Assembly: GCF_005938655.1 (NCBI RefSeq)
Contig: NZ_VCQT01000038.1
Location: forward strand, 1-64,000
DNA length: 64,000 nucleotides
Source: Alloalcanivorax gelatiniphagus
Lineage (GTDB): Bacteria > Pseudomonadota > Gammaproteobacteria > Pseudomonadales > Alcanivoracaceae
Reading direction: 5' to 3'
Made by a program: the position numbers and the translations under genes
The notes under the pieces: model-generated
Told to the model about the DNA's origin: nothing
Databases searched by the model: none
Seen by the model: only the letters and a program-made list of their open reading frames with translations
Part shown: positions 25,870-38,739 of the stretch, in pieces
Position numbering within the stretch: the stretch's first letter is position 1
Layout of the letters: the number at the start of each line of letters is the position of its first letter

Positions 25870-27102
25870 ATGATCGAGTGGAACGAACAACAACAGATGA
25901 TCCAGAAGATGGTGCGCGACTTCGTCGCCAAGGAAGTGGTGCCGAATCTGGACGACATCGAATACAACGGCGTGCCGCCCTACGACATCCTGCGCAAGAT
26001 GATCAAAACCTTCGGCATGGACGTCATGGCCACGCAGAGCTTCGAAAAGCGCATCGCCCGGGAAAAGGCCGGCGAAACCGCCGCCGACCGGAGCGACCGT
26101 GAGGAGGGCGGCGGCTCCGGGGAACAGGCCGCCATGACCATGATCCCGATCATCGAGCTGAGCCGCCATGCCCAGGGCTTGGTCACCGCCATGGGCGTGT
26201 CCATGGGCCTGGCCGGCGGCGCCATCATGAGCAAGGGCACCCTGGAACAGAAAGAACGCTGGGCCCTGCCCCTGCTGACCCTGGAGAAGGTGGGCGCCTG
26301 GGCGATCTCCGAACCGAACTCCGGCTCCGACGCCTTCGGCCAGATGAAAACCCTGGCCCGCCGGGATAGCAACGGCGGCTATGTGATCAATGGCAGCAAG
26401 ACCTGGATCACCAATGGCCCGTTCGCCGACACCATCATTCTGATCTGCAAGCTCGACGAGGAAGGCGTGGCGCCCCGGGACCGCAAGATCGTGTCCTTTA
26501 TTCTCGACAGCGGCATGGAAGGGCTCGAGCAGTCCAAGCCGTTCAAGAAGATGGGCATCGGCAGTTCACCCACCGGCGAGCTGTTCTTCAGCGACCTGAA
26601 GGTGGGCGCGGACCGGCTGCTGGGCGGCAGCGAGACCGCCTATGGCCGCTCCGGCGCCAAGGCCACCTTCCTGCAGGAGCGCGCCGGCGTGGCGGCCATG
26701 GCTCTGGGCATGGTGGAACGGGCCCTGGAACTGTGCACCGGCTACGCCCGCGACCGGGTGCAGTTCGGCCGGCCGATCGGCGACAACCAGCTGATCCAGC
26801 TCAAGCTGGCGAAAATGGAAGTGGCCCGGGCCAACCTGCAGAACATGGTGTTCCGCTATATCGAGATGACCGCCGCCGGCAAGCAAATGACCCTGGCCGA
26901 GGCCTCGGCCATGAAACTGTACGCCGCCCAGGCCGCCATGGAGGTCTCCACCGAAGCGGTACAGATCCACGGCGGCTACGGCTACATGCGTGAGTCCCGG
27001 GTGGAACAATTGATGCGCGACGCCAAGATCCTGCAGATCTACGCCGGCACCGATGAGATGCAGATCATCGCCATCGCCCGGGATCTGATCGGCCGGGATT
27101 AG
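25870..27102 (+). CDS. Acyl-CoA dehydrogenase (IVD/LCAD-type active site)
   Basis: This 410-residue FAD enzyme oxidises an acyl-CoA thioester. Family motifs are WAISEPNSGSDA (144-155), INGSKTWITNG (173-183), RDRVQFGRPIG and QIHGGYGYMRE. The usual catalytic Glu of the YEGT motif is Ala392 (QIYAGTDEMQ). A Glu at 270 (FLQERAGVAAM) lies 26 residues before the RVQFG arginine, exactly where isovaleryl-CoA and long-chain dehydrogenases carry their base. A charged insertion (about 62-86, rich in Glu, Arg and Gly) splits the N-terminal helical domain. Chain-length preference cannot be read. The start is the ATG at 25870; an in-frame GTG lies nine bases earlier. Confidence 0.88.
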   Translation: MIEWNEQQQMIQKMVRDFVAKEVVPNLDDIEYNGVPPYDILRKMIKTFGMDVMATQSFEKRIAREKAGETAADRSDREEGGGSGEQAAMTMIPIIELSRHAQGLVTAMGVSMGLAGGAIMSKGTLEQKERWALPLLTLEKVGAWAISEPNSGSDAFGQMKTLARRDSNGGYVINGSKTWITNGPFADTIILICKLDEEGVAPRDRKIVSFILDSGMEGLEQSKPFKKMGIGSSPTGELFFSDLKVGADRLLGGSETAYGRSGAKATFLQERAGVAAMALGMVERALELCTGYARDRVQFGRPIGDNQLIQLKLAKMEVARANLQNMVFRYIEMTAAGKQMTLAEASAMKLYAAQAAMEVSTEAVQIHGGYGYMRESRVEQLMRDAKILQIYAGTDEMQIIAIARDLIGRD

Positions 27103-27110
27103 GGGCAGGG

Positions 27111-27288
27111 TTAGAAGTTGAATGTTCAAAGTTGGAAGTTGAAAGTTCAAACGCGGGGCAGGCCTTTAAGGCATCAAGGCCGTGCCCGCGTTCAGGTGGA
27201 GGGAGCCATGCCCAACCCCTCCCGGCCAAAGGCCGCGAGAAAGGCTCGCAGCCAGCCCCTTTCAACTTTTAACTTTCAACTTTTAACC
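27111..27288. repeat. Heptamer-arm inverted repeat element, copy b
   Basis: The left arm (27116-27150) is five 7-mers: AGTTGAA, TGTTCAA, AGTTGGA, AGTTGAA, AGTTCAA, followed by ACGCGG. The right arm (27261-27288) is TTCAACT, TTTAACT, TTCAACT, TTTAACC. The core of about 110 bases is GC-rich and shows no gene. It starts nine bases after the acyl-CoA dehydrogenase stop. Confidence 0.85.
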
Positions 27289-27303
27289 TCCCGTGCCGCC
27301 CCC

Positions 27304-27338
27304 AGCTTGGAGCTTGTCGCCCGAAGCTTGTAGCCTGA
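27304..27338. repeat. Second heptamer tract (AGCTTGN)
   Basis: Five consecutive 7-base units read AGCTTGG, AGCTTGT, CGCCCGA, AGCTTGT, AGCCTGA. The unit differs from the neighbouring AGTTNAA repeats but has the same seven-base period. It ends 13 bases before the phhB ribosome site. Confidence 0.75.
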
Positions 27339-27366
27339 ACCTTCTCGCCAACAAGGAGCATGTGCC

Positions 27367-27708
27367 ATGACCCTGAAACAACAAAGCTGCGAGGCGTGCC
27401 GGAAGGGCGCGCCGCGCATCAGCGAGCAGGAAGCCCGTGAGCTGCGTCCACAGGTTCCCGACTGGAAGCAGATCGAGGAAGACGGTGAGGAGCGGCTGCA
27501 GCGGCAGTTTTCGTTCAAGAATTTCGCCGAGGCCCTGGCCTTCACCAACCAGGTGGGCGATCTGGCCGAGGATGAAGGCCACCACCCGGCCCTGCTCACC
27601 GAATACGGCAAGGTCACGGTGACCTGGTGGACGCACAAGATCGGCGGTCTGCACCGCAACGATTTTATCTGCGCCGCGAAAACCGACGACCTGTACGGGC
27701 CGCGCTGA
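27367..27708 (+). CDS. phhB: Pterin-4a-carbinolamine dehydratase
   Basis: PhhB regenerates the tetrahydropterin cofactor after aromatic amino acid hydroxylation. The 113-residue product has the active-site histidine cluster and signature [18 protein letters not shown] followed by [12 protein letters not shown]. It is about the length of Pseudomonas PhhB (118). An AAGGAG site lies before the ATG at 27367. No phenylalanine hydroxylase gene is in the window. The next gene starts directly after its TGA (TGAATG), so the two are cotranscribed. Confidence 0.92.
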   Translation: MTLKQQSCEACRKGAPRISEQEARELRPQVPDWKQIEEDGEERLQRQFSFKNFAEALAFTNQVGDLAEDEGHHPALLTEYGKVTVTWWTHKIGGLHRNDFICAAKTDDLYGPR

Positions 27709-28365
27709 ATGGAGGCGCCGGCCCCCTGGCAATTGCGCGGCCGCGCTTTCGTGGCGGCGCTCTCCCTGCCGGCCTCGCTGCGCCACCAGCAGGGGGGCGC
27801 CGCCCGCGCCCTGGGCGAGCCGGTGCGCGGCCCGGCCCTGGTGATGCTGGTGGATTACCAGCGCTCCGAGGTGGGGCCCTATCAGGAATTGCTGTTCATG
27901 CCGGGGCCGTTTCGCTTTCCCGATGGCCGCACCCGCTGGAGCATCGGCCGCATTTATGTGTCCAGCCAGGAGAGTGCCGACAACGGCAACCGCAACTGGG
28001 GCCTGGACAAGCGGGTGGCCGGTTTCGATTGGCGGCGGCGCGGCCGCCGGGAACGCGTGGCGGTGCATTACCAGGACCGGGAGATCGCCGCCCTGACCCT
28101 GGACCGGCTGGGCCCCGCCCTGCCCTTCCCCGGCGCGCTGCTGCCGGCGGACTGGCGCACCCTGGGGCAGATCCGTGACGGCCGGCGCTTTCTCTACACC
28201 CCCTCGGTGCGCGGCCGGCTGGGGCTGGCGCGGCTGCGGGAGGCCCGCGGCGACGGCGAGCATTTTCCGCGGCTGCAGGCGGGCCGGTCCCGGGGCGCGG
28301 TGCACATGCCTGACTTTGTGATGCACTTCCCGGTGGCCCGCACCGACCCTCTGGCCAGCGCCTGA
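27709..28365 (+). CDS. Acetoacetate-decarboxylase-superfamily-like protein
   Basis: This 218-residue protein is not assigned to a known pathway. It resembles the acetoacetate decarboxylase fold: PYQELLFMPGPF, then the segment GRIYVSSQESADNGNRNWGLDKRVAGF (80-106). That segment parallels the region around the Schiff-base lysine of acetoacetate decarboxylase, with Lys101 as the counterpart. A double-Lys environment is replaced by Lys-Arg. The protein is arginine-rich, with no signal peptide. Translation is coupled to phhB. The assignment rests on motif reading only. Confidence 0.5.
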   Translation: MEAPAPWQLRGRAFVAALSLPASLRHQQGGAARALGEPVRGPALVMLVDYQRSEVGPYQELLFMPGPFRFPDGRTRWSIGRIYVSSQESADNGNRNWGLDKRVAGFDWRRRGRRERVAVHYQDREIAALTLDRLGPALPFPGALLPADWRTLGQIRDGRRFLYTPSVRGRLGLARLREARGDGEHFPRLQAGRSRGAVHMPDFVMHFPVARTDPLASA

Positions 28366-28466
28366 CCAGAAGCACCAGGGCTTTGGTGTTTACCGCCAGC
28401 GGTGTGCGCCGCCGGCTTTGCTAGCATGGATTGTCTGGCATTTTCCCATGGCGGCAGGAGACCCCG

Positions 28467-28925
28467 ATGGCTTTGAGCGAAACCGAAAAAGAACGGATCA
28501 AGGCGGCGTCCGACAAGACCTTTCCCTTCGTCGAGCGCTGTGGCGTGCGCACCCTGGATGTGGAGCGCGGCTATTGCCGCATGATGATGCCGCTGGAGCC
28601 CAATCTGAACCATGTGGGCATCATGTACGCTGGCGCCCTCTACACCCTGGCGGAGCTGCCCGGCGGCGTGATCTACCTGTCCTCGTTCGACGTGCGCAGC
28701 TTCTACCCCATCGTCAAGGACATGCGCATCCGCTTCCGGCGCCCGGCCACCACCGACATCACCGTGGAAGTGCGCCTCGACGATAGCGAGATCGAGCGTA
28801 TCCAGACCACGGCGGCGGAACAGGGCAAGTGCGATTTCGAATGGGAAACGGAACTCAAGGACGCCCACGGCGAGGTGGTGGCGATCAGTCACAACCTTTA
28901 TCAACTGCGCCGCATCGGCCATTAA
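28467..28925 (+). CDS. Hotdog-fold thioesterase (YiiD C-terminal / PaaI-like)
   Basis: This 152-residue hotdog-fold protein carries the active-site helix region PNLNHVGIMYAGALYTLAELPGG (45-67), typical of the thioesterase superfamily. The second half (FYPIVKDMRIRFRRPATTDITVEV) gives the conserved beta strands. It should hydrolyse an acyl-CoA, but the substrate is unknown. The ATG at 28467 is chosen because GGAGA precedes it; 12 extra codons are open upstream. It is separated from the previous gene by about 100 bases and followed at once by a weak terminator. Confidence 0.78.
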   Translation: MALSETEKERIKAASDKTFPFVERCGVRTLDVERGYCRMMMPLEPNLNHVGIMYAGALYTLAELPGGVIYLSSFDVRSFYPIVKDMRIRFRRPATTDITVEVRLDDSEIERIQTTAAEQGKCDFEWETELKDAHGEVVAISHNLYQLRRIGH

Positions 28926-28956
28926 AAAAGGCGAATGCATAGGTGATTGCTTTTTT
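28924..28956 (+). terminator. Weak terminator after the thioesterase gene
   Basis: An A6-GGCGAAT arm begins in the stop codon and pairs imperfectly with ATTGC-TTTTTT (28946-28956). Two bulged bases lower the quality, but the T6 tract is correctly placed. Confidence 0.45.
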
Positions 28957-29034
28957 CGCAAATGAGACCAATCCCGATTCACCTTTCTTCACCAATTGCT
29001 CACAACGCTTCTTGCCGTGGATGCAAAGCCCTGC

Positions 29035-29064
29035 TTGACAGCTCGCCGCCAGCGGCGCTAGCCT
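29035..29064 (+). promoter_or_regulatory. Promoter of the candidate small RNA
   Basis: A perfect TTGACA (29035-29040) and TAGCCT (29059-29064) are separated by 18 bases. Transcription would start near 29070-29072. The spacer itself is a GC-rich partial palindrome (GCCGCCAGCGGC). Confidence 0.6.
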
Positions 29065-29069
29065 TGTAA

Positions 29070-29158
29070 CAAGCCTGGAGGCTAGATGCCAAAAGGTGTG
29101 ATTTCGAGCGATATGAGAGTCTCTGGAAATCTTTGCGCGGCCCTCGGGCCGCGCTTTT
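29070..29158 (+). ncRNA. Candidate small RNA, about 90 nt
   Basis: Downstream of the promoter the predicted transcript contains a short AGCC-TGGA-GGCT hairpin (29072-29083). A GATTTC..GAAATC stem (29100-29131) follows, enclosing an AGAG/CTCT mini-stem, and then an intrinsic terminator. Two GGA triplets occur, one in the first hairpin loop, reminiscent of CsrA/RsmA-binding RNAs, but that is only a resemblance. Alternatively, GGAGG before an ATG at 29086 could drive a 57-codon frame (29086-29259, starting MPKGVISSDM) with the terminator inside it, as a leader or dual-function RNA. The rest of the 28957-29289 gap shows no gene. Confidence 0.5.
29135..29158 (+). terminator. Intrinsic terminator of the candidate small RNA
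   Basis: An eight-pair GCGCGGCC/GGCCGCGC stem (29135-29142 and 29147-29154) with CTCG loop is followed by TTTT. It lies 132 bases before the igaA start, so igaA either needs read-through or its own promoter. Confidence 0.75.
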
Positions 29159-29289
29159 CATTTAAGGGCCCGGGCCATCACCGGACCCACCCGAACCGGA
29201 CAGTGAACCGGATCACTCCCTCCCACCGCCGTTCCCCGTACCGCGCCAGGATAAGTTAGCATGCCCGCCTGTTTCCCAAGGAGCCGGCA

Positions 29290-31389
29290 ATGGGCCTTCT
29301 GGTTATCAAACTGATCCTGATCACCGTGGTGATCCTCACCTCGCTCTATTCCGCCATCGTTTATTCAGCCCGCAAGCGGGAAAGCGCCCGCCAACTGAAC
29401 GCGTTGCGCGGCCAGGCCCAGCCCCTGCGGCGCCTTTCGCCGGAAGAGCGGCAGGCCCTGGAGCCGTTTCTGGTGCGCCCGGATCGGCCCGGCAAGCCGG
29501 TGCGTCTGCACAGCGAGGAGGTGTTCCCGCTGAGCGGCGAATACCGCCGCCACGGCGTGGAGAACCAGGGCAATCAGACCTGGCACCACATCATCGGCGG
29601 CGTGGAGGTGATTCTGCCGTTCGACGCCGAGCACTTCCTGAGCCACGACAATCAGGCCGAGGTGGTGTTCGCCGACAAACTGGCGGTGGTGGTGCGCCTC
29701 AATGACTTCGAACTGTTGGAAGGCGCCGCCCGGGACCGCCGCCGCGAGAGCGCCCGCAACCAGTGGGAACAGGGGGACCGGGGCGCCCTCCAGGACATCG
29801 TCGATAACGACGAAGAGGAAACCGAGGACGACCAGGCCGCCCGGCGCCGGGTGGACATCCTGCTGCAGCGGGACGAAACCGAGGCGGAAATCCTGGCCCG
29901 CGAGGGCCGTGGCCTGGGCCTGCTGGCGGGTCTGTGCTGGACCCTGGCGTTCATCGCCCTGGCCCTGGCCGCCAGCCGTGATTCGCTCACCTGGCTGTTG
30001 ATCTGGTCCGCCCTGGCGCTGCTGTGCGCGGCGCCGGCCCTGTGGCTGATCTGGCGGCCCTGGCGCCCGGGCCCGCCGGGCAAGGTGAACCGGGTGTCCG
30101 GCTATCTGAATCTGATCCCCGTGGGGCTGGATGAACAGACCCAAACGGTGTCCGTGGCCCCCGCCCTGGGCGACAAATTCGCCTTTCAACTGCCCGACCA
30201 GTGGCGCCCGTACATCGAGTATGAGCAGGACCAGCGGCTGGAGCTGGAACTGCGGGTGGACGACTATTCCGTGGTCGACTACAACCGGCGCTTCTCCGTG
30301 GACCAGGAATACCGCCGCCACCCGCCGGTGTACTGGGGCCGCCATCTGTCCCTGGCGCTGGTGGGCCTGCTGGCCCTGGTGGTGGCGCTGCTGGGCCCGG
30401 TGCGGCCGGAGCTGGACGCGGCGCAGGCCGGGCAATGGCTGTCCGGCGCCGGCCCGCTTACCGTCAACGACCCGGCGCGGCTGGTGGAGGCGGCGCCCTC
30501 CCCGGGCCGCCATCTGGTGCTGGACGGCCAGGGCCGCTGCCAGGTGGCCACGGACCCGGCCCGCCTGCGCTGCGACCGGATTCGCTGGGGCGGTGACACG
30601 CCGAGCCTGCCGGACCTGGAGCCGGACCCGCTGATCCGCTCGGCGCTGGCCGGCGAGCTGGTGGAGACCCGCCGGGACCGGTCCCTGGAATTGATGGCCA
30701 TGCTGCGCGGCGGCGGCGCCGGTGACCGGCGCCCGCTGGTGGTCAGCAATGGCCGTGAGGTGCTGGCCGCCATCCAGGAGCTGTGCCCGGACGACAACAC
30801 ACCGGCCTGCGACGACCTGCGCCGGCGCGCTCTGAACACGCTGCGTTTTCCCGCCGCCCCGCAAGAACAGGACTGGGACACTCTGCGCGGCCGCCTGGCC
30901 GAGGAAGATAACCCCGAGCACCGGGAGGCGGTGGCCCTGAGCCGGCAACTGGATAACCTGGGTGACGCCATGGCACGGGTGGCGCAGCAGCGTCTGCAAC
31001 CGCTCACCGAACAACTGGCCGGGGCCCTGGCCGAACAGCAGCGCGGCGGCGTGGTGCTCAGCACCACCCGGGGCGAGGATCTGCTGGCGCTGCCAAGCGG
31101 CGACCGGGCGGGCCGCAAATGGGAGACCCTGCGGGCCCAGGATGGCGAGCAGGGCCTGCGGGCCTTTCATCTGGAAGGGGTGCTGGTTGAGCGCGCCAGC
31201 ACCGAGGATGGCGCGCCGCACTGGGTGCTCGACCCGCAACGGGTGGACCGGGACGGCCAGGCGCTGCTACGGGTGCTGTGGGTGGTCGCCGCCCTGGGGC
31301 TGCTGCTGGTGCACGGCGTGCTGGCGCTGCGCGGCCGGCTGGCCGCCCAACGCCGCCGCCGGGCCCTGCAACGGGAATACGGCGGCTGA
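29290..31389 (+). CDS. igaA: IgaA/YrfF-family inner-membrane regulator
   Basis: This 699-residue membrane protein matches E. coli/Salmonella IgaA (711 residues), which restrains the RcsCDB envelope-stress phosphorelay. Membrane segments lie at about 4-25, 208-228, 232-255, 350-370 and 657-680, as in IgaA. The first cytoplasmic domain has LSPEERQALEPFL (49-61) and GGVEVILPFDAEHFLSHDNQAEVVFADKLAVVVRLNDFELLE, parallel to the IgaA segments. The periplasmic part keeps four cysteines (417, 428, 499, 507) in the IgaA contexts GxGxC, RCD/IW, ELC and ACDDLRRRAL. AAGGAG precedes the ATG. No rcs genes are nearby, so its partner here is unknown. Confidence 0.82.
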   Translation: MGLLVIKLILITVVILTSLYSAIVYSARKRESARQLNALRGQAQPLRRLSPEERQALEPFLVRPDRPGKPVRLHSEEVFPLSGEYRRHGVENQGNQTWHHIIGGVEVILPFDAEHFLSHDNQAEVVFADKLAVVVRLNDFELLEGAARDRRRESARNQWEQGDRGALQDIVDNDEEETEDDQAARRRVDILLQRDETEAEILAREGRGLGLLAGLCWTLAFIALALAASRDSLTWLLIWSALALLCAAPALWLIWRPWRPGPPGKVNRVSGYLNLIPVGLDEQTQTVSVAPALGDKFAFQLPDQWRPYIEYEQDQRLELELRVDDYSVVDYNRRFSVDQEYRRHPPVYWGRHLSLALVGLLALVVALLGPVRPELDAAQAGQWLSGAGPLTVNDPARLVEAAPSPGRHLVLDGQGRCQVATDPARLRCDRIRWGGDTPSLPDLEPDPLIRSALAGELVETRRDRSLELMAMLRGGGAGDRRPLVVSNGREVLAAIQELCPDDNTPACDDLRRRALNTLRFPAAPQEQDWDTLRGRLAEEDNPEHREAVALSRQLDNLGDAMARVAQQRLQPLTEQLAGALAEQQRGGVVLSTTRGEDLLALPSGDRAGRKWETLRAQDGEQGLRAFHLEGVLVERASTEDGAPHWVLDPQRVDRDGQALLRVLWVVAALGLLLVHGVLALRGRLAAQRRRRALQREYGG

Positions 31390-31399
31390 TCGGAGGGCG

Positions 31400-31417
31400 G
31401 GCGCCCTAGCGGGCGCC
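31400..31417. terminator. Short GC hairpin after igaA
   Basis: GGCGCCC and GGGCGCC flank TAGC directly after the igaA stop (31387-31389). The stem is stable but no T tract follows, so termination is uncertain. The larger inverted repeat at 31419 follows immediately. Confidence 0.4.
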
Positions 31418-31418
31418 A

Positions 31419-31506
31419 GGGAGCCTCTGAACCACGTCTTGCGTACTCAGGCTTACAGGCAGGGCGTGGACACGCTGGGTGCGCAAGGCGTGGTTCAGAG
31501 GCTCCC
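31419..31506. repeat. 25-bp-arm inverted repeat overlapping the hemE stop
   Basis: The arms 31419-31443 and 31482-31506 are inverse copies with 24 of 25 matches (GGGAGCCTCTGAACCACG start) around a 38-base loop. The right arm encodes the last three residues and stop of hemE (GGG-AGC-CTC-TGA read on minus). The element thus lies across a gene end between the convergent igaA and hemE. Confidence 0.88.
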
Positions 31507-32556
31507 CAATTCGACCACCGCTTCGATAAAGGCGCGGGCGTGTTCCGGGTCCACCTGGGGCGTGATGCCGTGGCCCAGGTTGAAGATGTGGCCCGGGTGG
31601 TCACCGAAGTCGTCGAGGATGCGTTTCACCTCGGCGCGGATCGCCGCCGGCGGCGCGTACAGCACCGCCGGGTCCAGGTTGCCCTGCAACGCCACCCGGT
31701 CGCCCACCCGGCGACGGGCCTCGCCGATATTGATGGTCCAGTCCAGGCCCAGGGCGTCACAGCCGCTGTCCGCCATGGTTTCCAGCCACAACCCGCCGTT
31801 CTTGGTGAACAGGATCACCGGCACCTTGCGGCCTTCGTGGTCGCGGATCAGACCATCGACGATGCGCTTCATGTAGCCCAGGGAAAACTCCGGGTAGGCC
31901 TCCGCCGACAGGGCGCCGCCCCAGGTGTCGAAGATCTGCACCGCCTGGGCGCCGTGGCGGATCTGGGCGTTCAGGTAGTCGGTGACCGAGCGGGCCAGCT
32001 TGTCGAGCAGGGCATGGGCCAGCTCCGGGCGGCCATAGACCATGCCCTTGAGGTGGCGGAAGTCCTTGCTGGGGCCGCCTTCCACCATATAGGTGGCGAG
32101 CGTCCAGGGGCTGCCGGAGAAACCGATCAGCGGCACCCGGCCGTTCAGCTCCCGGCGGATGGTGCTCACCGCGCGCATCACATAGTCCAGATCGCGCTCC
32201 GCATCCGGCACCGGCAGCGCCGCGATGTCCTGTTCGGTGCGCACGGTCTTGCGGAATTTCGGCCCCTCGCCGGGCTCGAAATACAACCCCAGGCCCATGG
32301 CGTCGGGGATGGTGAGGATGTCCGAGAACAGAATCGCCGCGTCCAGCGGGTAACGCTCCAGGGGCTGCAGGGTGACCTCGCAGGCCAGTTCCGCGTTGCG
32401 GCACAGGTCCATGAAGGAACCGGCTTTCTCGCGGGTGGCGCGGTATTCGGGCAGGTAGCGGCCGGCCTGACGCATCATCCATACCGGGGTGCGATCCACC
32501 GGCTCACGGGCCAGGGCTTTCAGGAAGCGGTCGTTCTTCAGTGCAGCATAGGTCAT
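31495..32556 (-). CDS. hemE: Uroporphyrinogen decarboxylase
   Basis: HemE converts uroporphyrinogen III to coproporphyrinogen III in haem synthesis. The 353-residue enzyme has [14 protein letters not shown] (26-39) with substrate-binding Arg29 and Arg33, Asp79 in [27 protein letters not shown] and the C-terminal [15 protein letters not shown]. The ATG at 32556 has an AAGAGGG site; 23 extra codons are open upstream through a REP element. Its final Gly-Ser-Leu-stop is supplied by the repeat arm at 31482-31506. It is downstream of gltBD, as in Pseudomonas. Confidence 0.97.
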   Translation of the reverse strand: MTYAALKNDRFLKALAREPVDRTPVWMMRQAGRYLPEYRATREKAGSFMDLCRNAELACEVTLQPLERYPLDAAILFSDILTIPDAMGLGLYFEPGEGPKFRKTVRTEQDIAALPVPDAERDLDYVMRAVSTIRRELNGRVPLIGFSGSPWTLATYMVEGGPSKDFRHLKGMVYGRPELAHALLDKLARSVTDYLNAQIRHGAQAVQIFDTWGGALSAEAYPEFSLGYMKRIVDGLIRDHEGRKVPVILFTKNGGLWLETMADSGCDALGLDWTINIGEARRRVGDRVALQGNLDPAVLYAPPAAIRAEVKRILDDFGDHPGHIFNLGHGITPQVDPEHARAFIEAVVELGSL

Positions 32557-32576
32557 CGGTGAACCCTCTTCTAAAC

Positions 32577-32647
32577 GTAGGAGCGGCTTTAGCCACGATT
32601 GGCCGGCATTGCGTCCGACGGCCAATCGCGGCTAAAGCCGCTCCTAC
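32577..32647. repeat. REP-like inverted repeat, copy 6
   Basis: The arms 32577-32599 (with a variant AGCCACGAT end) and 32625-32647 (AGCCGCGAT inverse) flank a loop that itself extends the pairing (GATTGGCCG..GGCCAATC). The element separates gltD from hemE on the minus strand, 20 bases before the hemE start. Confidence 0.88.
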
Positions 32648-32670
32648 ACAGCCTTGCTCTACCAGGCGGG

Positions 32671-38567
<5,897 letters not shown>

Positions 38568-38651
38568 CAAAACCAATCCTCTTGAAATTCAGAGACTTAC
38601 AGAAGGCGGTACTGACGTCGAAAAGACGGCGACGGCAAAAAAGGGATAGGC

Positions 38652-38680
38652 ATTCTACACGCTGAGCGCATAGGCGACAA
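38652..38680 (-). promoter_or_regulatory. gltBD promoter
   Basis: On the minus strand TTGTCG (38680-38675) and TAGAAT (38657-38652) are separated by exactly 17 bases, giving a leader of about 75-80 bases before gltB. The site lies downstream of the hairpin at 38689, so gltB is independent of damX transcription. Confidence 0.65.
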
Positions 38681-38688
38681 ACATCAGC

Positions 38689-38716
38689 GAGGCCCGACCC
38701 GGACAGGTCGGGCCTC
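38689..38716 (-). terminator. GC-rich hairpin between damX and gltB
   Basis: An 11-pair stem GAGGCCCGACC/GGTCGGGCCTC encloses six bases, 24 bases after the damX stop. The following minus-strand sequence (GCTGATGTTTGTC) has only a weak T tract, so it may act with Rho or as an RNA-stabilising end. Confidence 0.55.
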
Positions 38717-38739
38717 GAAGGCGGTTCATTCGACGACGT

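Noticed and set aside
174-32647. Repeats as a possible CRISPR array
   Set aside because: The REP-like copies are dispersed inverted repeats separated by kilobases, not evenly spaced direct repeats with spacers, and no cas genes are present.
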